DNA of 64,000 nucleotides from Methylobacterium adhaesivum (GCF_022179065.1 NZ_BPQD01000009.1:20314-84313), one strand, 5' to 3'; counted from the first letter of the stretch, positions 27,855 to 39,166 are shown. Translations and numbers: made by a program. Notes: generated from the sequence alone by a model not told the origin.

Positions 27855-28712
27855 CTAAAGGACGCCGCGGCTGACATCCTGCCAGCGCAGCAGCGGGCGG
27901 GTCGCCAGAACGAGGAGACCGTCGGCGAGCTTGCCCAGACCGGCAAACGCCAGGATGGCCGCCAGGATCTGGTCCGGCTTCCCGAATTGCTGACCGTCCA
28001 CGAGGAGGTAGCCAAGCCCCTCCGAGGCGCCCATGAGTTCGGCCGCGACGACGAACAGGAAGCCGAGGCCGAGGCCGGTGCGGAGCGCTACGACGGTGCC
28101 AGGCAAGACAGCCGGCAGGAGGATCCGGCCGGCGAGCGCCGGGCGCGACAGGCGGAAGATGCGCCCGACTTCCACGAGCTTGCGATCCACCGATGCGATG
28201 GCGCCCGAGACTCCGATATAGACCGGGAAGAACACCCCGACGGCGATCAGCACCACCTTCGGCGTTTCGAGGATGCCGAGCCACAGGATGAAGAGCGGCA
28301 CCCAGGCGAGGGACGGCACCGCCCGCAGGGCCTGCAGGCTGGGATCAAGGAGGTGGCGGCCGAGGGGCAGCGTGCCGGTCAGAGCCCCGACGAGGATGCC
28401 GGCTGTCGCACCGGATGCGAAGCCGAGGGCGACGCGCAGGAGCGTCGCCTGGACATGCAGCCCGAGATCACCGGATTGCGCCAGCGCCAGGAGCGTGCCG
28501 AGGACCCGGCTCGGCGGCGGTAGCAGCCGCCCCTGGGCGAGGCCGGACCGGATCGCGAGCTCCCAGCCCAGGGCGAGGGCGACGGGAATCAGGACACCGA
28601 GGACGAGGCGCCCACCCGCACGCCAGCCAGCCCGGCGCCAGGGCGCCGAACGGGGGGCCCTGCGGCTCCGCGCCTCGGAGACGAGGAGCGGCGGGGCGGT
28701 ACCGACGCTCAC
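27855..28712 (-). CDS. ssuC: Sulfonate-type ABC transporter permease
   Basis: A 285-residue inner-membrane permease with about six helices. The coupling motif region reads ELMGASEGLGYLLVDGQQFGKPD, typical of SsuC/TauC. The GTG at 28712 is the best start: it overlaps the upstream binding-protein stop as GTGA, indicating translational coupling, and gives the normal length. A longer reading frame through the neighbouring gene is only a GC artefact. Confidence 0.93.
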   Translation of the reverse strand: MSVGTAPPLLVSEARSRRAPRSAPWRRAGWRAGGRLVLGVLIPVALALGWELAIRSGLAQGRLLPPPSRVLGTLLALAQSGDLGLHVQATLLRVALGFASGATAGILVGALTGTLPLGRHLLDPSLQALRAVPSLAWVPLFILWLGILETPKVVLIAVGVFFPVYIGVSGAIASVDRKLVEVGRIFRLSRPALAGRILLPAVLPGTVVALRTGLGLGFLFVVAAELMGASEGLGYLLVDGQQFGKPDQILAAILAFAGLGKLADGLLVLATRPLLRWQDVSRGVL

Positions 28713-29713
28713 CGTTCGGACCCGGCGGCGAAGCGGGGGTCGATTAGCCCGTCGACGGCCGCGGCCACATCGGTGTCCGCCGGGATCACCCCGGCCTGCT
28801 GCAGGGCGAGGCCCGCCGCCCGGATGCTGTCGGCCTGGGCGCGACCGATTTCGGGCCGGGTCAGGTCGGTTCGGGCGAGCTGGCGTGCGATCACGGGTTC
28901 CGGCAGCTTCGTCGCGGCGACGAGGGCGCGCGTCACGGCCTCCGGGTTGGCGATCGCGTAGGTGCGCGCCTGCTCGTAGGCGGCGATCACCGTGCGGACG
29001 AGGTCCGGATGCGCCTTGGCGAAATCCTCGCGCACGTCGAGGACGCCCCAGGTGTTGGCGGCCGGGTCCCGGAAGAACAGACGGGTGCCGCCCTCGATCT
29101 CGGAGGCCGCCATCATCGGGTCGAGGCCGGCCCAGGCATCGACGTCGCCGCGCTCCAGGGCGGTGCGACCGTCGGCGTGCTGGAGCAGGACGAGCTTGGC
29201 GTCCTTCTCGGTGAGCCCGGCGCCCTGCAGGGCGCGGATGAGGAAGATGTGCGGATCGGTGCCCCGCGTCACCGCGATCCGCTTGCCCTTGAGGTCCGCC
29301 GGCGTTCGGATGCCGCTGTCCTTGGCGGTTACGAGAGCCGTCCATTCGGGCTGAGAGTAGGCGTAGATCGCCTTGACGGGGTTGCCGTTGATGCGCGCCA
29401 GCAGGGCGGCCGCGCCGGCCGAGGAGCCGAAGTCGATGGCTCCGCCGTTGAGGAATTCCAGCGCCTTGTTCGATCCGAGCGACTGCGTCCACCGCACGGC
29501 GATACCACGCGCCTTCAGGGCGGATTCGAGGAAGCCCTTGTCCTTGAGGACGAGGCTCACCGGGTTGTAGGTCGCCCAGTCCAGGCGGACCTCCGTCACC
29601 TCGGCGGCCTCGCTCCGCCGGGCCGTGCCCAGCGGCAGGAGGACCGCGCAGGCGAGGGCGAGGAGGGCGCGGCGGGACGGGGACGCGAGGCGGCGCCGCA
29701 GGCGGATCGTCAT
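28709..29713 (-). CDS. ssuA: Sulfonate-type ABC transporter substrate-binding protein
   Basis: A 334-residue periplasmic binding protein of the SsuA family. A Sec-type signal (about residues 1-36, ending SEAAEV) is followed by VRLDWATYNPVSLVLKDKGFLE, LNGGAIDFGSSAGAAALLARINGNPVKAIY and LKGKRIAVTRGTDPHIFLIRAL. The gene is coupled to the permease downstream. It is the second such binding protein in the operon, which suggests two ligands for one channel, or a recruited paralogue. Confidence 0.92.
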   Translation of the reverse strand: MTIRLRRRLASPSRRALLALACAVLLPLGTARRSEAAEVTEVRLDWATYNPVSLVLKDKGFLESALKARGIAVRWTQSLGSNKALEFLNGGAIDFGSSAGAAALLARINGNPVKAIYAYSQPEWTALVTAKDSGIRTPADLKGKRIAVTRGTDPHIFLIRALQGAGLTEKDAKLVLLQHADGRTALERGDVDAWAGLDPMMAASEIEGGTRLFFRDPAANTWGVLDVREDFAKAHPDLVRTVIAAYEQARTYAIANPEAVTRALVAATKLPEPVIARQLARTDLTRPEIGRAQADSIRAAGLALQQAGVIPADTDVAAAVDGLIDPRFAAGSER

Positions 29714-29813
29714 GGGCTGGGTTCCTGGCTCGAGACTTAGCGTCAGACTTGGTGTGGGATTTGGCCGGGGGCGGAGCGACGGGTCGCAGTGCGAGCCGGT
29801 ATCGTCTTCCGCG

Positions 29814-31031
29814 TCAGGCCGAGCCGACGCGGTACTCGCGGGGCGGAGCCGTGCCGTTGACCGCGAAGGCGCCGACGATGCGGTCGCGGTAGATCCGCGG
29901 ATTGTGGGAGGCGATGGTGCGGGCGTTGCGCCAGTAACGGTCGAGGCCCAGGCCTTCCTTGACGGCCGAGGCGCCCAGCGCGTCGAACAGGCCGGTGGTG
30001 GCCTCGAGCACGAGGTTCGTCACCACCGTGACCGCCTGGTTGACCTCCACGTCGGCGAGCCGCGCCGGGCCCGTCGCGTCGACCCCGGCGCGGCGGGCCT
30101 CGAACACCCGCTGCAGCGCCTCGGCCGCCTTCAGCACGATGGCACCCGCCGCATATGCGTTGCCCCGGACACGGCCGACCACCGCCTGGATCTGCGGGTC
30201 GTCGCCGGTGCGCCCGGCATTGCCGTGGCTGTAGACGCGCCTGCGCTCGGCCACCAGCCGGGCAACATCCTCGGCCGCCGCCCGGCCGATGCCAGCCAGC
30301 GTGGCGAGATGCACGAGCTGGAAGAACGCCATGGCGTAGGGGAAGCGCACCGGGTCCGGCTTGATCCACTCGGGCTCGACCACGACCCCGGTGAAATGCG
30401 CGGTGCCGCTCGCGGTCAGCGCTTGCCCGAACCCGTCCCAGTCGTCGTCGATGACGACGCCCGGCGCCCGGGTCGAGACCGCTGCGACCACGGGCGCACC
30501 GTCCTCGTCCTGGGCCGAGAGGTGGATCCAATCGGCGAACAGCGAGCCGGTGGTGTAGAACTTTTTGCCGTCGACGACCCGCGCGGCCCCGCGCCGGCGG
30601 AGGATGGTGTCGAATTGGCCGACCTTGGCCTCGCCGGTTTCGGAGACACCGCTGCCGATGGTCTGGCCGGCGGCGATCCGCTCGGTCCAGCGCGCCCGCC
30701 ATTCGGGGCAGCCCGAGCACAGCACGTCCTCGGTGAAGCCGAAATGGGCACGCAGCGCGTTGGTGACGTTGGAATCCCCCTGCGACAGCTCGATCAGCAG
30801 GTTGAACAGTTCGGGCAGGCTCGCCCCGTGCCCGCCCGCCGCCTCGGCCAGGCGCAGGGTGGTGAAGCCCGCCTCCTTGAGCCAGCCGATCTCGGCATGC
30901 GGCAGGCGACGCGTACCGTCCCGTGCCACGGCGGTGGCGCGGATTTCGGCGAAGACCGGGCGGAAGCGCGCGGCGAGGTCCTCGTAGCGATCACTCGGAC
31001 CGGCACCCCAGCCCGCATCTGTTTGCGACAT
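29814..31031 (-). CDS. Acyl-CoA dehydrogenase-fold flavin monooxygenase (SfnB/DszC-like)
   Basis: A 405-residue protein with the acyl-CoA dehydrogenase fold. N-terminal helices include PHAEIGWLKEAGFTTLRLAEAAGGHGASLPEL, the middle contains SGVSETGEAKVGQFDTILRR and DGKKFYTTGSLFADWIHLSA, and the C-terminal part ends with DRYWRNARTIASHNPRIYRDR. Relatives SfnB and DszC act in sulfone, sulfoxide or dibenzothiophene oxidation rather than in beta-oxidation. It is the first gene of the minus-strand organosulfur operon, about 100 bases ahead of ssuA. Confidence 0.87.
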   Translation of the reverse strand: MSQTDAGWGAGPSDRYEDLAARFRPVFAEIRATAVARDGTRRLPHAEIGWLKEAGFTTLRLAEAAGGHGASLPELFNLLIELSQGDSNVTNALRAHFGFTEDVLCSGCPEWRARWTERIAAGQTIGSGVSETGEAKVGQFDTILRRRGAARVVDGKKFYTTGSLFADWIHLSAQDEDGAPVVAAVSTRAPGVVIDDDWDGFGQALTASGTAHFTGVVVEPEWIKPDPVRFPYAMAFFQLVHLATLAGIGRAAAEDVARLVAERRRVYSHGNAGRTGDDPQIQAVVGRVRGNAYAAGAIVLKAAEALQRVFEARRAGVDATGPARLADVEVNQAVTVVTNLVLEATTGLFDALGASAVKEGLGLDRYWRNARTIASHNPRIYRDRIVGAFAVNGTAPPREYRVGSA

Positions 31032-31431
31032 GATCGTGCAATCCCGGCTTGAGCTGGGTCCGCCCAAGCCTGAGCCGGCTGAGCATCTTTGGCAGCATGC
31101 TGCTGGAATCAGATATTATTGTTTGAAACTCAAGTCTTCGCCGAAGAAATTATGGTCGAGCGCATTTATTTGGAAGGACTATCCCTATGATCATACCTGT
31201 AAGAACGAACATTCCCCGGGAGAGGCGGTAAGTAAGAAATGTTTTCCCGACGTGCTTTAACCAAGACCCTGGTCTTCGCAACCTCCTGCATACCCACAAG
31301 CGCCCGCCCATGGGGGTAACAAGCGCTGCCGCAGATGTTCCCCCTCGAGTCACGTAACGATGGCAGGATAAGCGAGCGGCGTTGGAGATACCGGGTTCCG
31401 TTGGGCAGATGACGACCTTTGGTGCAGGCGG
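31032..31431. other. AT-rich upstream region of the minus-strand organosulfur operon
   Basis: About 400 bases without a gene. The part next to the SfnB-like start (31080-31260) is clearly lower in GC than its surroundings and probably holds the operon promoter. Short open frames show no known motif. Confidence 0.45.
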
Positions 31432-31760
31432 GCCGAGGATGCCGAGGATCTCGAGGCGCAGGTGTACGAGTTCGGGATCGTTGCAGTCGCGCAGATAGGA
31501 CAGCCCGACCGTCATGTCGGCGCGGATCGCGGTCGGCCGGTCGGACAACAGGTTCGCCCATTCGGCCATGACCAGCGCCTCCTGCCAGAGCCACAGGTCT
31601 CGGCCTGCATCGCGAGCCGGGTCACCGCGTCGAGCTTGCTCAGGGGGGCGTCGAGGAAGAGGAGGCGCGGTTCGTTAACGAGTGCCCGGGCGAGGGCGGC
31701 GGGCCGGGCCATGCCGCCCGAGAGCTGGCGGGGATCGACGCCCCCCGGATCAGCCCCTGC
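31432..31760 (-). pseudogene. Remnant of a second SsuB-type ABC ATPase
   Basis: Two frames carry the C-terminal half of a nitrate/sulfonate-type ABC ATPase. The first (31760-31599) reads [24 protein letters not shown] then [22 protein letters not shown], i.e. signature and Walker B, with DEP changed to DAP, so the catalytic Glu is lost. The second frame (31569-31432) reads [18 protein letters not shown] and DPELVHLRLEILGILG. The H-loop segment between them is disrupted and the Walker A half is absent. It is non-functional. Confidence 0.85.
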
Positions 31761-31996
31761 CATCGCCCCCCGTGGCATCATCGTCTTCGACGGAAAGACG
31801 TCGGAGACGAGGGAGGGACTAATCACGCACCGTCGGCCGTGTGTATTATATTCTTTCTGACAAAGCCCCTTAGATCGTAAAAGATATCCTTTCGTTCCTG
31901 GAATCTTTGGAATTCTGCTCCGTTGACGATCCAATGGTCCAGTCCGACCCTGAGGCTCTTGCTCGCGACCTTCGCGGCAGCAGCCCTCGATTTCAG

Positions 31997-32533
31997 ATGA
32001 CCTTCGCCGTTCCGCCGCCCAACCCTGCCGCGCTCGCCGAGCGTTGCACCGCCCGTGCCGCCGAGCACGATCGCAGCGGCCGGCTCGCGCATGAGAATAT
32101 CGCGGCCCTGCGCGAGACCGGGCTCGTGGCCCTGACGATGCCGCGCCGGCTCGGTGGCGGCTTGACGCTCGCGCGTGCCACGGCCGTCGTCGTCACGGTC
32201 GGTCGGGGCGATCCGGCAACGGGCCTCGTCCACGCGATAACGCTGCTTCAGCACGAGCTGATCCACCGGGACGGAGCGCCCTGGCCGCGTACCGTCCCGG
32301 ATGCGGTGGGCTGGGACGCGGAGGCGCGGTTCGCCCTCATCAACGCCCTGCGGGTCGAACCGGAATTCGGCACGCCCGCACGTGGCGGGCTGCCCGCCAC
32401 GTGCGCACGGCGAGACGGCGATGGCTGGCGGGTCATGGGCCGTAAAATCTTCTCCACGGGCGCAGGAGCGCTCAATCCCTGCGGGCCGCGCCGCCCTCGG
32501 TCTCCGATCCATCGACTCACGAGCGTGTCATGA
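31997..32533 (+). pseudogene. Truncated SfnB/acyl-CoA dehydrogenase-type oxidoreductase
   Basis: The frame encodes only the N-terminal part of an SfnB-like oxidoreductase: helical [52 protein letters not shown], and then the flavin-region segment MGRKIFSTGAGAL. Immediately after this the protein turns into unrelated Arg/Pro-rich sequence and stops, so the flavin-binding and C-terminal domains are deleted. A start at 31934 is possible. The gene overlaps the next ORF by four bases (ATGA), the relic of an operon. Confidence 0.8.
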
Positions 32534-33627
32534 GCTTGCTGCCCCCCGAGCCGACCGAATTCATCGGTTTCGTCGCGCCCCGAGAGGTCTCGGAGACGCG
32601 CGGGCCGGAGGGGCCGGTCATCGACCGGGACTACCTCAGGCTGCTGGCCCAGGCCCACGAGTGGGGCGGCTTCGACCGCGTCCTCGTCGCCGCTTATTCC
32701 ACAGCGCCCGATCCCCTGCTGATCGCCGCGCAGGTCGCGGCCGTGACGGAGCGGATCGGCCTTATGATCGCCCACCGCACCGGCTTCGTCGCGCCCACCG
32801 TCGCCGCGCGGCAGTTCGCGACCCTCGACCAGATCACGGGCGGGCGCGTCGCGATCCACGCGATCAGCGGCGGCGAAGATCGCGACCTCGCCAAGGATGG
32901 AGACCACCTCACCAAGGACGCGCGCTACGCCCGCACCGGCGAGTTCCTCGACATCGTGCGCCTCTCCTGAACCTCGCAGGAACCGTTCGACTACGCCGGC
33001 GCCCACTACAGGGTCGAGGGCGGATTCTCTGAGGTGAAGCCGGCCGGGCAGATCCCGGTTTATTTCGGAGGCGCTTCGGCCGCCGCCCTCGCGGTGGCAG
33101 GGCGCCATGCCGATACCTATGCCCTCTGGGGCGAGACTCAGGAGCAGGTGCGCGAACTCATCGCGCGCGTGCGCGCCGAGGCCGCGCGCCACGGGCGGGC
33201 GCCCCGTTTCAGCCTCTCGGTGCGGCCGATCCTTGCCGAGACCGAGGCGCGGGCCTGGGCACGGGCGGAGGACATCCTCGCGCGGACCCGGGCCCTGCGC
33301 GCGGCGAGGGGGCTCGGATCGGCGTCGCCGCCCCAAAACGAGGGCTCGCGGCGATTGCTCGCGGCGGCGGCTTCGGGCCCCCGTCTCGACAAGCGCCTCT
33401 ACACGGCGATCGCCGCCGAGACCGGCGCCGCGGGCAATTCCACGGCCCTCGTCGGCACACCCGAGCAGGTGGCCGAGGCGCTCCTCGACTACCACGACCT
33501 CGGGGTGCGCACCGTCCTGATCCGCGGCTTCGATCCCCTGGAAGACGCGCTGCAGTACGGGCGGACACTGCTGCCCGCCTTCAAGGATCTGCTCGCCCGC
33601 CGCCGCACCACCGTGGAGGCCGCCTGA
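32530..33627 (+). pseudogene. SsuD-like flavin monooxygenase interrupted by one in-frame stop
   Basis: Reading frame 32530-33627 is one 365-codon LLM-class monooxygenase except for a TGA at 32968-32970. The first part has FIGFVAPREVSETRG, IGLMIAHRTGFVAPTVAARQFATLDQITGGRVAIH; the second, in the same frame, has EPFDYAGAHYRVEGGFS, IPVYFGGASAAALAVAGRHADTYALWGE and VGTPEQVAEALLDYHDLGVRTVLIRGFDP. Related proteins usually have Trp where the TGA lies, so a single TGG to TGA change explains it. The relatives split alkanesulfonates with FMNH2. It is coupled to the next binding-protein gene. Confidence 0.88.
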
Positions 33628-34574
33628 TGCGCAGCCTCGTTCTCGCCCTCACGGGGCTTCTGGCGTTCCTTGCCCTCGCGCCGGCCCGCGCCGAAGAGGT
33701 GCTGCGCGTCGGGGATCAGCGCGGCAACGCGCGGGCCCTGATGGAGGCCGCCGGCGTCCTCGACGGGCTGCCCTACCGGCTCGAATGGAGCGAGTTTCCA
33801 GCCGCTGCGCCGCTGCTGGAGGCGCTCAACGCCGGCGCCATCGATGCGGGCGGGGTGGGCGACGCGCCCTTCACCTTCGCGGCGGCGGCCGGGGTGCCCG
33901 TGAAGGCCTTCCTCGCCTTCCGCAACCGGCAGGACGGCCTCGCGATCCTGGTCCGGTCGGACTCGCCGGTCGGCGCCGTGGCGGACCTGAAAGGCAAGCG
34001 CATCGCCACCAACCGCGGCTCCATCGGCCATCAGGTCGTGCTCGCCGCCCTGGAGGAGGCGGGGCTGCCGGCCGACAGCGTGCAATTCCGGTTCCTGCCG
34101 CCCGCCGACGCCAAGCTCGCCCTCGCCTCCGAGGCGGTCGATGCCTGGGCGACCTGGGAGCCCTACACCTCAACGGCCGAACTCGCCGGCCTCGTCCGCG
34201 TGGTACGCGACGGCAACGGCATCACGCCGGGCCTGAGCTACGCGGTGGCGAGCGAGGCGGCGCTCGGGACGAAGCGGGCGCTCCTGACCGATTACGCGGC
34301 CCGCCTCGCCCGGGCGCGGGCCTGGGCTCTGACGGATCCGGCGCCCTACGCCAAGGTCTGGTCGAAGCTGATCGGCCTACCGGAAGCCGTGCCCCTGCGC
34401 TGGTTCGGGCGGGCGCAATACCGCACCGTTCCCATCGACGATGCGGTGATCGCCGACGAGCAGCGTATCATCGATCTTTACGTCCGCGCCGGGCTGATCC
34501 CCCGGGCGCGAGCTCCCCAGGCGGAGGCGATCCTCGATCCCTCGTTTTCTGAAGCGACGGCGGCCGTGCGATGA
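33627..34574 (+). CDS. SsuA-like ABC transporter substrate-binding protein
   Basis: A 315-residue periplasmic binding protein. A Sec signal (about residues 1-22, ending APARA) precedes EEVLRVGDQRGNARALMEAAG, YRLEWSEFPAAAPLLEALNAGAIDAGGVGDAPFTFAAAAGVPVKAF and LKGKRIATNRGSIGHQVVLAAL, all typical of SsuA. The start overlaps the upstream stop (TGATG). No permease or ATPase survives beside it on this strand, so it may work with the ssuBC set at 27-28.7 kb or be orphaned. Confidence 0.9.
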   Translation: MRSLVLALTGLLAFLALAPARAEEVLRVGDQRGNARALMEAAGVLDGLPYRLEWSEFPAAAPLLEALNAGAIDAGGVGDAPFTFAAAAGVPVKAFLAFRNRQDGLAILVRSDSPVGAVADLKGKRIATNRGSIGHQVVLAALEEAGLPADSVQFRFLPPADAKLALASEAVDAWATWEPYTSTAELAGLVRVVRDGNGITPGLSYAVASEAALGTKRALLTDYAARLARARAWALTDPAPYAKVWSKLIGLPEAVPLRWFGRAQYRTVPIDDAVIADEQRIIDLYVRAGLIPRARAPQAEAILDPSFSEATAAVR

Positions 34575-34593
34575 TGCGGCGGGAGAACGCGAG

Positions 34594-35148
34594 ATGCATG
34601 ATATCGGCGACGGCCACACCCACCCTCACGGGGGCCATGATCATGACCCTTCGCACGATCATGACTCTTCGCACGGATACGACGCGGGGAGCGAACGCTG
34701 GAAGCACGATGGCGTGCGGGTGATCCCCGGCGACCGGCTCGATCCGAACACCGCCCAGACGCCCGGCATGTTCCGGCAAGCGGCGGTCAACGCCGCCCGC
34801 GTCGGCGCGCAGAGGATCTGGGCCGGCACGGTGGCGATCGAGCCCGACGCCAAGACCGGCGTGCACCATCACGGCGCCCTGGAAAGCGTAATCTACGTCG
34901 TCTCCGGCCGTGCCCGAATGCGCTGGGGCGAGCGGCTCGAATACGTGGCGGAAGCGGGACCCGGCGATTTTATCTTCGTGCCCCCTTACGTGCCGCACCA
35001 GGAGATCAACGCCTCGACGGACGAGCCGCTGCATTGCGTGCTGGTGCGCTCCGACAACGAGGCGGTGGTGGTCAATCTGCCCGACGTCGCGGCGGCCGAG
35101 CGTCCCGAGACCGTCTACTGGGTCGATCCCATCCACAAGCACCCCTGA
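34594..35148 (+). CDS. Cupin-domain protein with His-rich N-terminus
   Basis: A 184-residue single-domain cupin. The first 30 residues are a His/Asp/Ser-rich tail (HTHPHGG, repeated HDHD), possibly a metal-binding extension. The cupin motifs are GVHHHGALESVIYVVSGRARMRWG and PGDFIFVPPYVPHQEIN, keeping the metal-binding His residues. Cupins next to organosulfur genes are often dioxygenases or sensors of sulfur compounds. Function here is open. Confidence 0.85.
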   Translation: MHDIGDGHTHPHGGHDHDPSHDHDSSHGYDAGSERWKHDGVRVIPGDRLDPNTAQTPGMFRQAAVNAARVGAQRIWAGTVAIEPDAKTGVHHHGALESVIYVVSGRARMRWGERLEYVAEAGPGDFIFVPPYVPHQEINASTDEPLHCVLVRSDNEAVVVNLPDVAAAERPETVYWVDPIHKHP

Positions 35149-35159
35149 GAGGGCCATCC

Positions 35160-35528
35160 ATGAGCCGCGACCGACGCCTGCATCTGGTCGCCTTCATGCG
35201 CCCGGTCGGCATCCACACGGCGTGGTGGCGCCATTCCGGCGGCTGGCCGGACGCGAACTTCCACTTCGAGCGCCTCGCCACTTTCGCCCTGCGCCGCTCG
35301 GCCACCGTCACCTCGTTCGATCCCCTGACGCTCCGGCCAGCGCTCGCCGTACTGACCGAGCGCATCGGCCTGATCGCAACCGCATCGACCACCTGCAACG
35401 AGCCCTATCACGTCGTCCGCCGGTTCGCCTCCCTCGCCCACATCTCGAAGGGACGTGCGGGCTGGAACCTCGTGACATCCGGCAATCCGGACGAGGCGTC
35501 GCCCGGCCCGTGCAGGGGTGGCCGGTGA
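35160..35528 (+). pseudogene. Truncated NtaA/DszA-type flavin monooxygenase
   Basis: Starts like a nitrilotriacetate/dibenzothiophene-sulfone monooxygenase: LHLVAFMRPVGIHTAWWRHSGGWPDANFHFERLATFA. It then lacks the usual segment with the flavin-site FDAVFFAD and resumes at TSFDPLTLRPALAVLTERIGLIATASTT, RRFASLAHISKGRAGWNLVTSGNPDEA, after which homology stops. So there is an internal deletion plus C-terminal loss, with IS630 debris beginning right after. It is inactive. Confidence 0.85.
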
Positions 35529-35541
35529 TCGTACAGGGGCA

Positions 35542-35832
35542 GGCGTGGCGCTTGAAGAATGAGGCCAAGCTGCTCGCCGCGACAAGCTTATTACGTTCGG
35601 CCAGTCGGGCGCGCAACGTGTGTGGAAACCGTTCGGGTTTGGCCGCGGACAACTGCTGGATCGGGTCGACCTGAGCCTCGATAGCGTGCCAGCGCTGATC
35701 GCCGCCCGTCGGCTTGGCCCATATGCATCCTTCCCGGACGAAGTCTTCGCGCCACCGCACGACGGTGGAGGGACCAACCTCGAACCGTCTAACGGCCTCC
35801 CGGCGCGGGGCTCCTACTTCCTTCGCTATCAT
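35542..35832 (-). pseudogene. IS630-family transposase N-terminal remnant
   Basis: On the minus strand a frame encodes AKEVGAPRREAVRRFEVGPS, then VVRWREDFVREG, IEAQVDPIQQ and SLASFFKRHA, the DNA-binding half of an IS630 transposase. Homology ends at FFKRHA, so the DDE half is missing. It abuts the truncated NtaA-like gene, so the element or a later deletion probably destroyed that gene. Confidence 0.8.
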
Positions 35833-36094
35833 GGCGCAGTCACGCAGAACTGCACACCTGAATAGCCGTCCTTCACACCATCGAACGCCGACTGGAGACC
35901 GAATCGAGCACCCGCCCCAGCTCGCACAGCCGGCGGGCTTGGACATCTTTCGATAAGTCTCATTCGTGATCCGGCTTTAACCTGAACATCGATTCAGATT
36001 TGGCCGTTAACCGCTTGAAGCCTCCCGTCTCGCATAGTCCAACCATAGACACGGACACAGACCGGCGCAGATGAAGCCGGGGAGGCATCAAGAC

Positions 36095-36532
36095 ATGATC
36101 AACCATTCGCTTCAGGTTTTCTGCAACCGTATTGTCGCCGCCGGCCGTATCACCGTCGAGGACGTGCGGACTCTCTCCCGGCAGGTTCTACCCGACGGCC
36201 TGACCAGCCGGGACGAGGCCGACATGCTCATCGCCCTGGACCGGGCCGTGCGGGAGATCGATCCTGCCTTCGGCACGTTCCTGAGCGCCGCCATCGTCGA
36301 TTTCACCGTCTGGGGCGAACGCCCCACGGGCACCATCGATGCCGGCACGGCCCACTGGCTCGCCGCCTCCCTGCGCAACGGCATCGGTCCGACGCTCCTC
36401 GCCGGTCAGATCGCACAGGCCGTGGTGCGCGAGGCCCAGTCCTGCAACGAAGCGCTCATCGCCTTCGCGCTGTTCGCCAACCGGCGCCCCGCCGCCGAGA
36501 CCGCCCCGGTGTCGTTCCGCAAGGCGGCCTGA
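36095..36532 (+). CDS. Conserved-looking helical protein, unknown function
   Basis: A 145-residue soluble protein, start chosen at ATG 36095 because GGGGAGG lies ten bases upstream; an ATG at 36071 lies before this ribosome site. The sequence is mostly helical with segments VEDVRTLSRQVLPDGLTSRDEADMLIALDRAV and DAGTAHWLAASLRNG. The layout resembles TerB-like acidic helical bundles, but the match is weak. Codon use fits the genome. Function unknown. Confidence 0.7.
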   Translation: MINHSLQVFCNRIVAAGRITVEDVRTLSRQVLPDGLTSRDEADMLIALDRAVREIDPAFGTFLSAAIVDFTVWGERPTGTIDAGTAHWLAASLRNGIGPTLLAGQIAQAVVREAQSCNEALIAFALFANRRPAAETAPVSFRKAA

Positions 36533-36717
36533 ACACCCGCGACCGGCTCCGAGCGTCGCCCTGGGCCGGATCGGTCCCGGATCGCGCCGGGACTTGGAAG
36601 AAACCCCGTCACACGGGGGCGGTCAGCTTTGCGAAGCCGGAGAACTGCTTTAACGGGAACGAGCTTGGGCGTCCCGTGCGCCTCCGACCTTTCCTGACCG
36701 ACCAGAGTGCCGGACCG

Positions 36718-38721
<2,004 letters not shown>

Positions 38722-38734
38722 GGTCGGGCGGCCC

Positions 38735-39166
38735 GTGCCGCTCTACTTCGCTTACGGGGCCAACATGGACGCGGCCGCCATGGCGGCGCGCTGTCCGGGC
38801 TCGCGCCTGATTGGGCAGGGGCGGCTCAACCGCCACCGCTTCATCGTCATGCGCGAGGGCTACGCCTCGGTGGTGCGCGATCCCCGCGCCACCGTCTGGG
38901 GCGTGGTGTGGGATCTCGCCCTGGCCGACGTGCCAGCCCTCGACCGCTACGAGGGCGTTGCGGGCGGCCTCTACAGCAAAGCTTATCAGCCCATCACCCT
39001 GCGGGGTGGTGCCAAGCGCGCCCTGATCTACCTCGGTGGCAACAGCGCCCAGGGGACGCCACGGCCCGGCTACCTCGAATCGGTCCTGGCGGCGGCGGAC
39101 GCCGCGCAGCTTCCCCCGCCCTACATCGCCGAACTACGCGGCTGGCTCCGGGGCCGCGCGGCCTGA
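38735..39166 (+). CDS. Gamma-glutamylcyclotransferase-family protein
   Basis: A 143-residue protein from a GTG start 13 bases after pccA, so likely in the same transcript. The N-terminal LYFAYGANMDAAAMAARCPG is the GGCT-fold signature (YxxGxN), and LDRYEGV supplies the usual catalytic Glu. Relatives cyclise gamma-glutamyl groups to 5-oxoproline, in glutathione or gamma-glutamylamine breakdown. Substrate not known here. Confidence 0.88.
   Translation: MPLYFAYGANMDAAAMAARCPGSRLIGQGRLNRHRFIVMREGYASVVRDPRATVWGVVWDLALADVPALDRYEGVAGGLYSKAYQPITLRGGAKRALIYLGGNSAQGTPRPGYLESVLAAADAAQLPPPYIAELRGWLRGRAA

Noticed and set aside
27855-29492. 545-residue frame that would fuse an N-terminal extension to the ABC permease
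   Set aside because: Residues before the GTG at 28712 are the out-of-frame shadow of ssuA; the GTGA overlap gives a normal permease.
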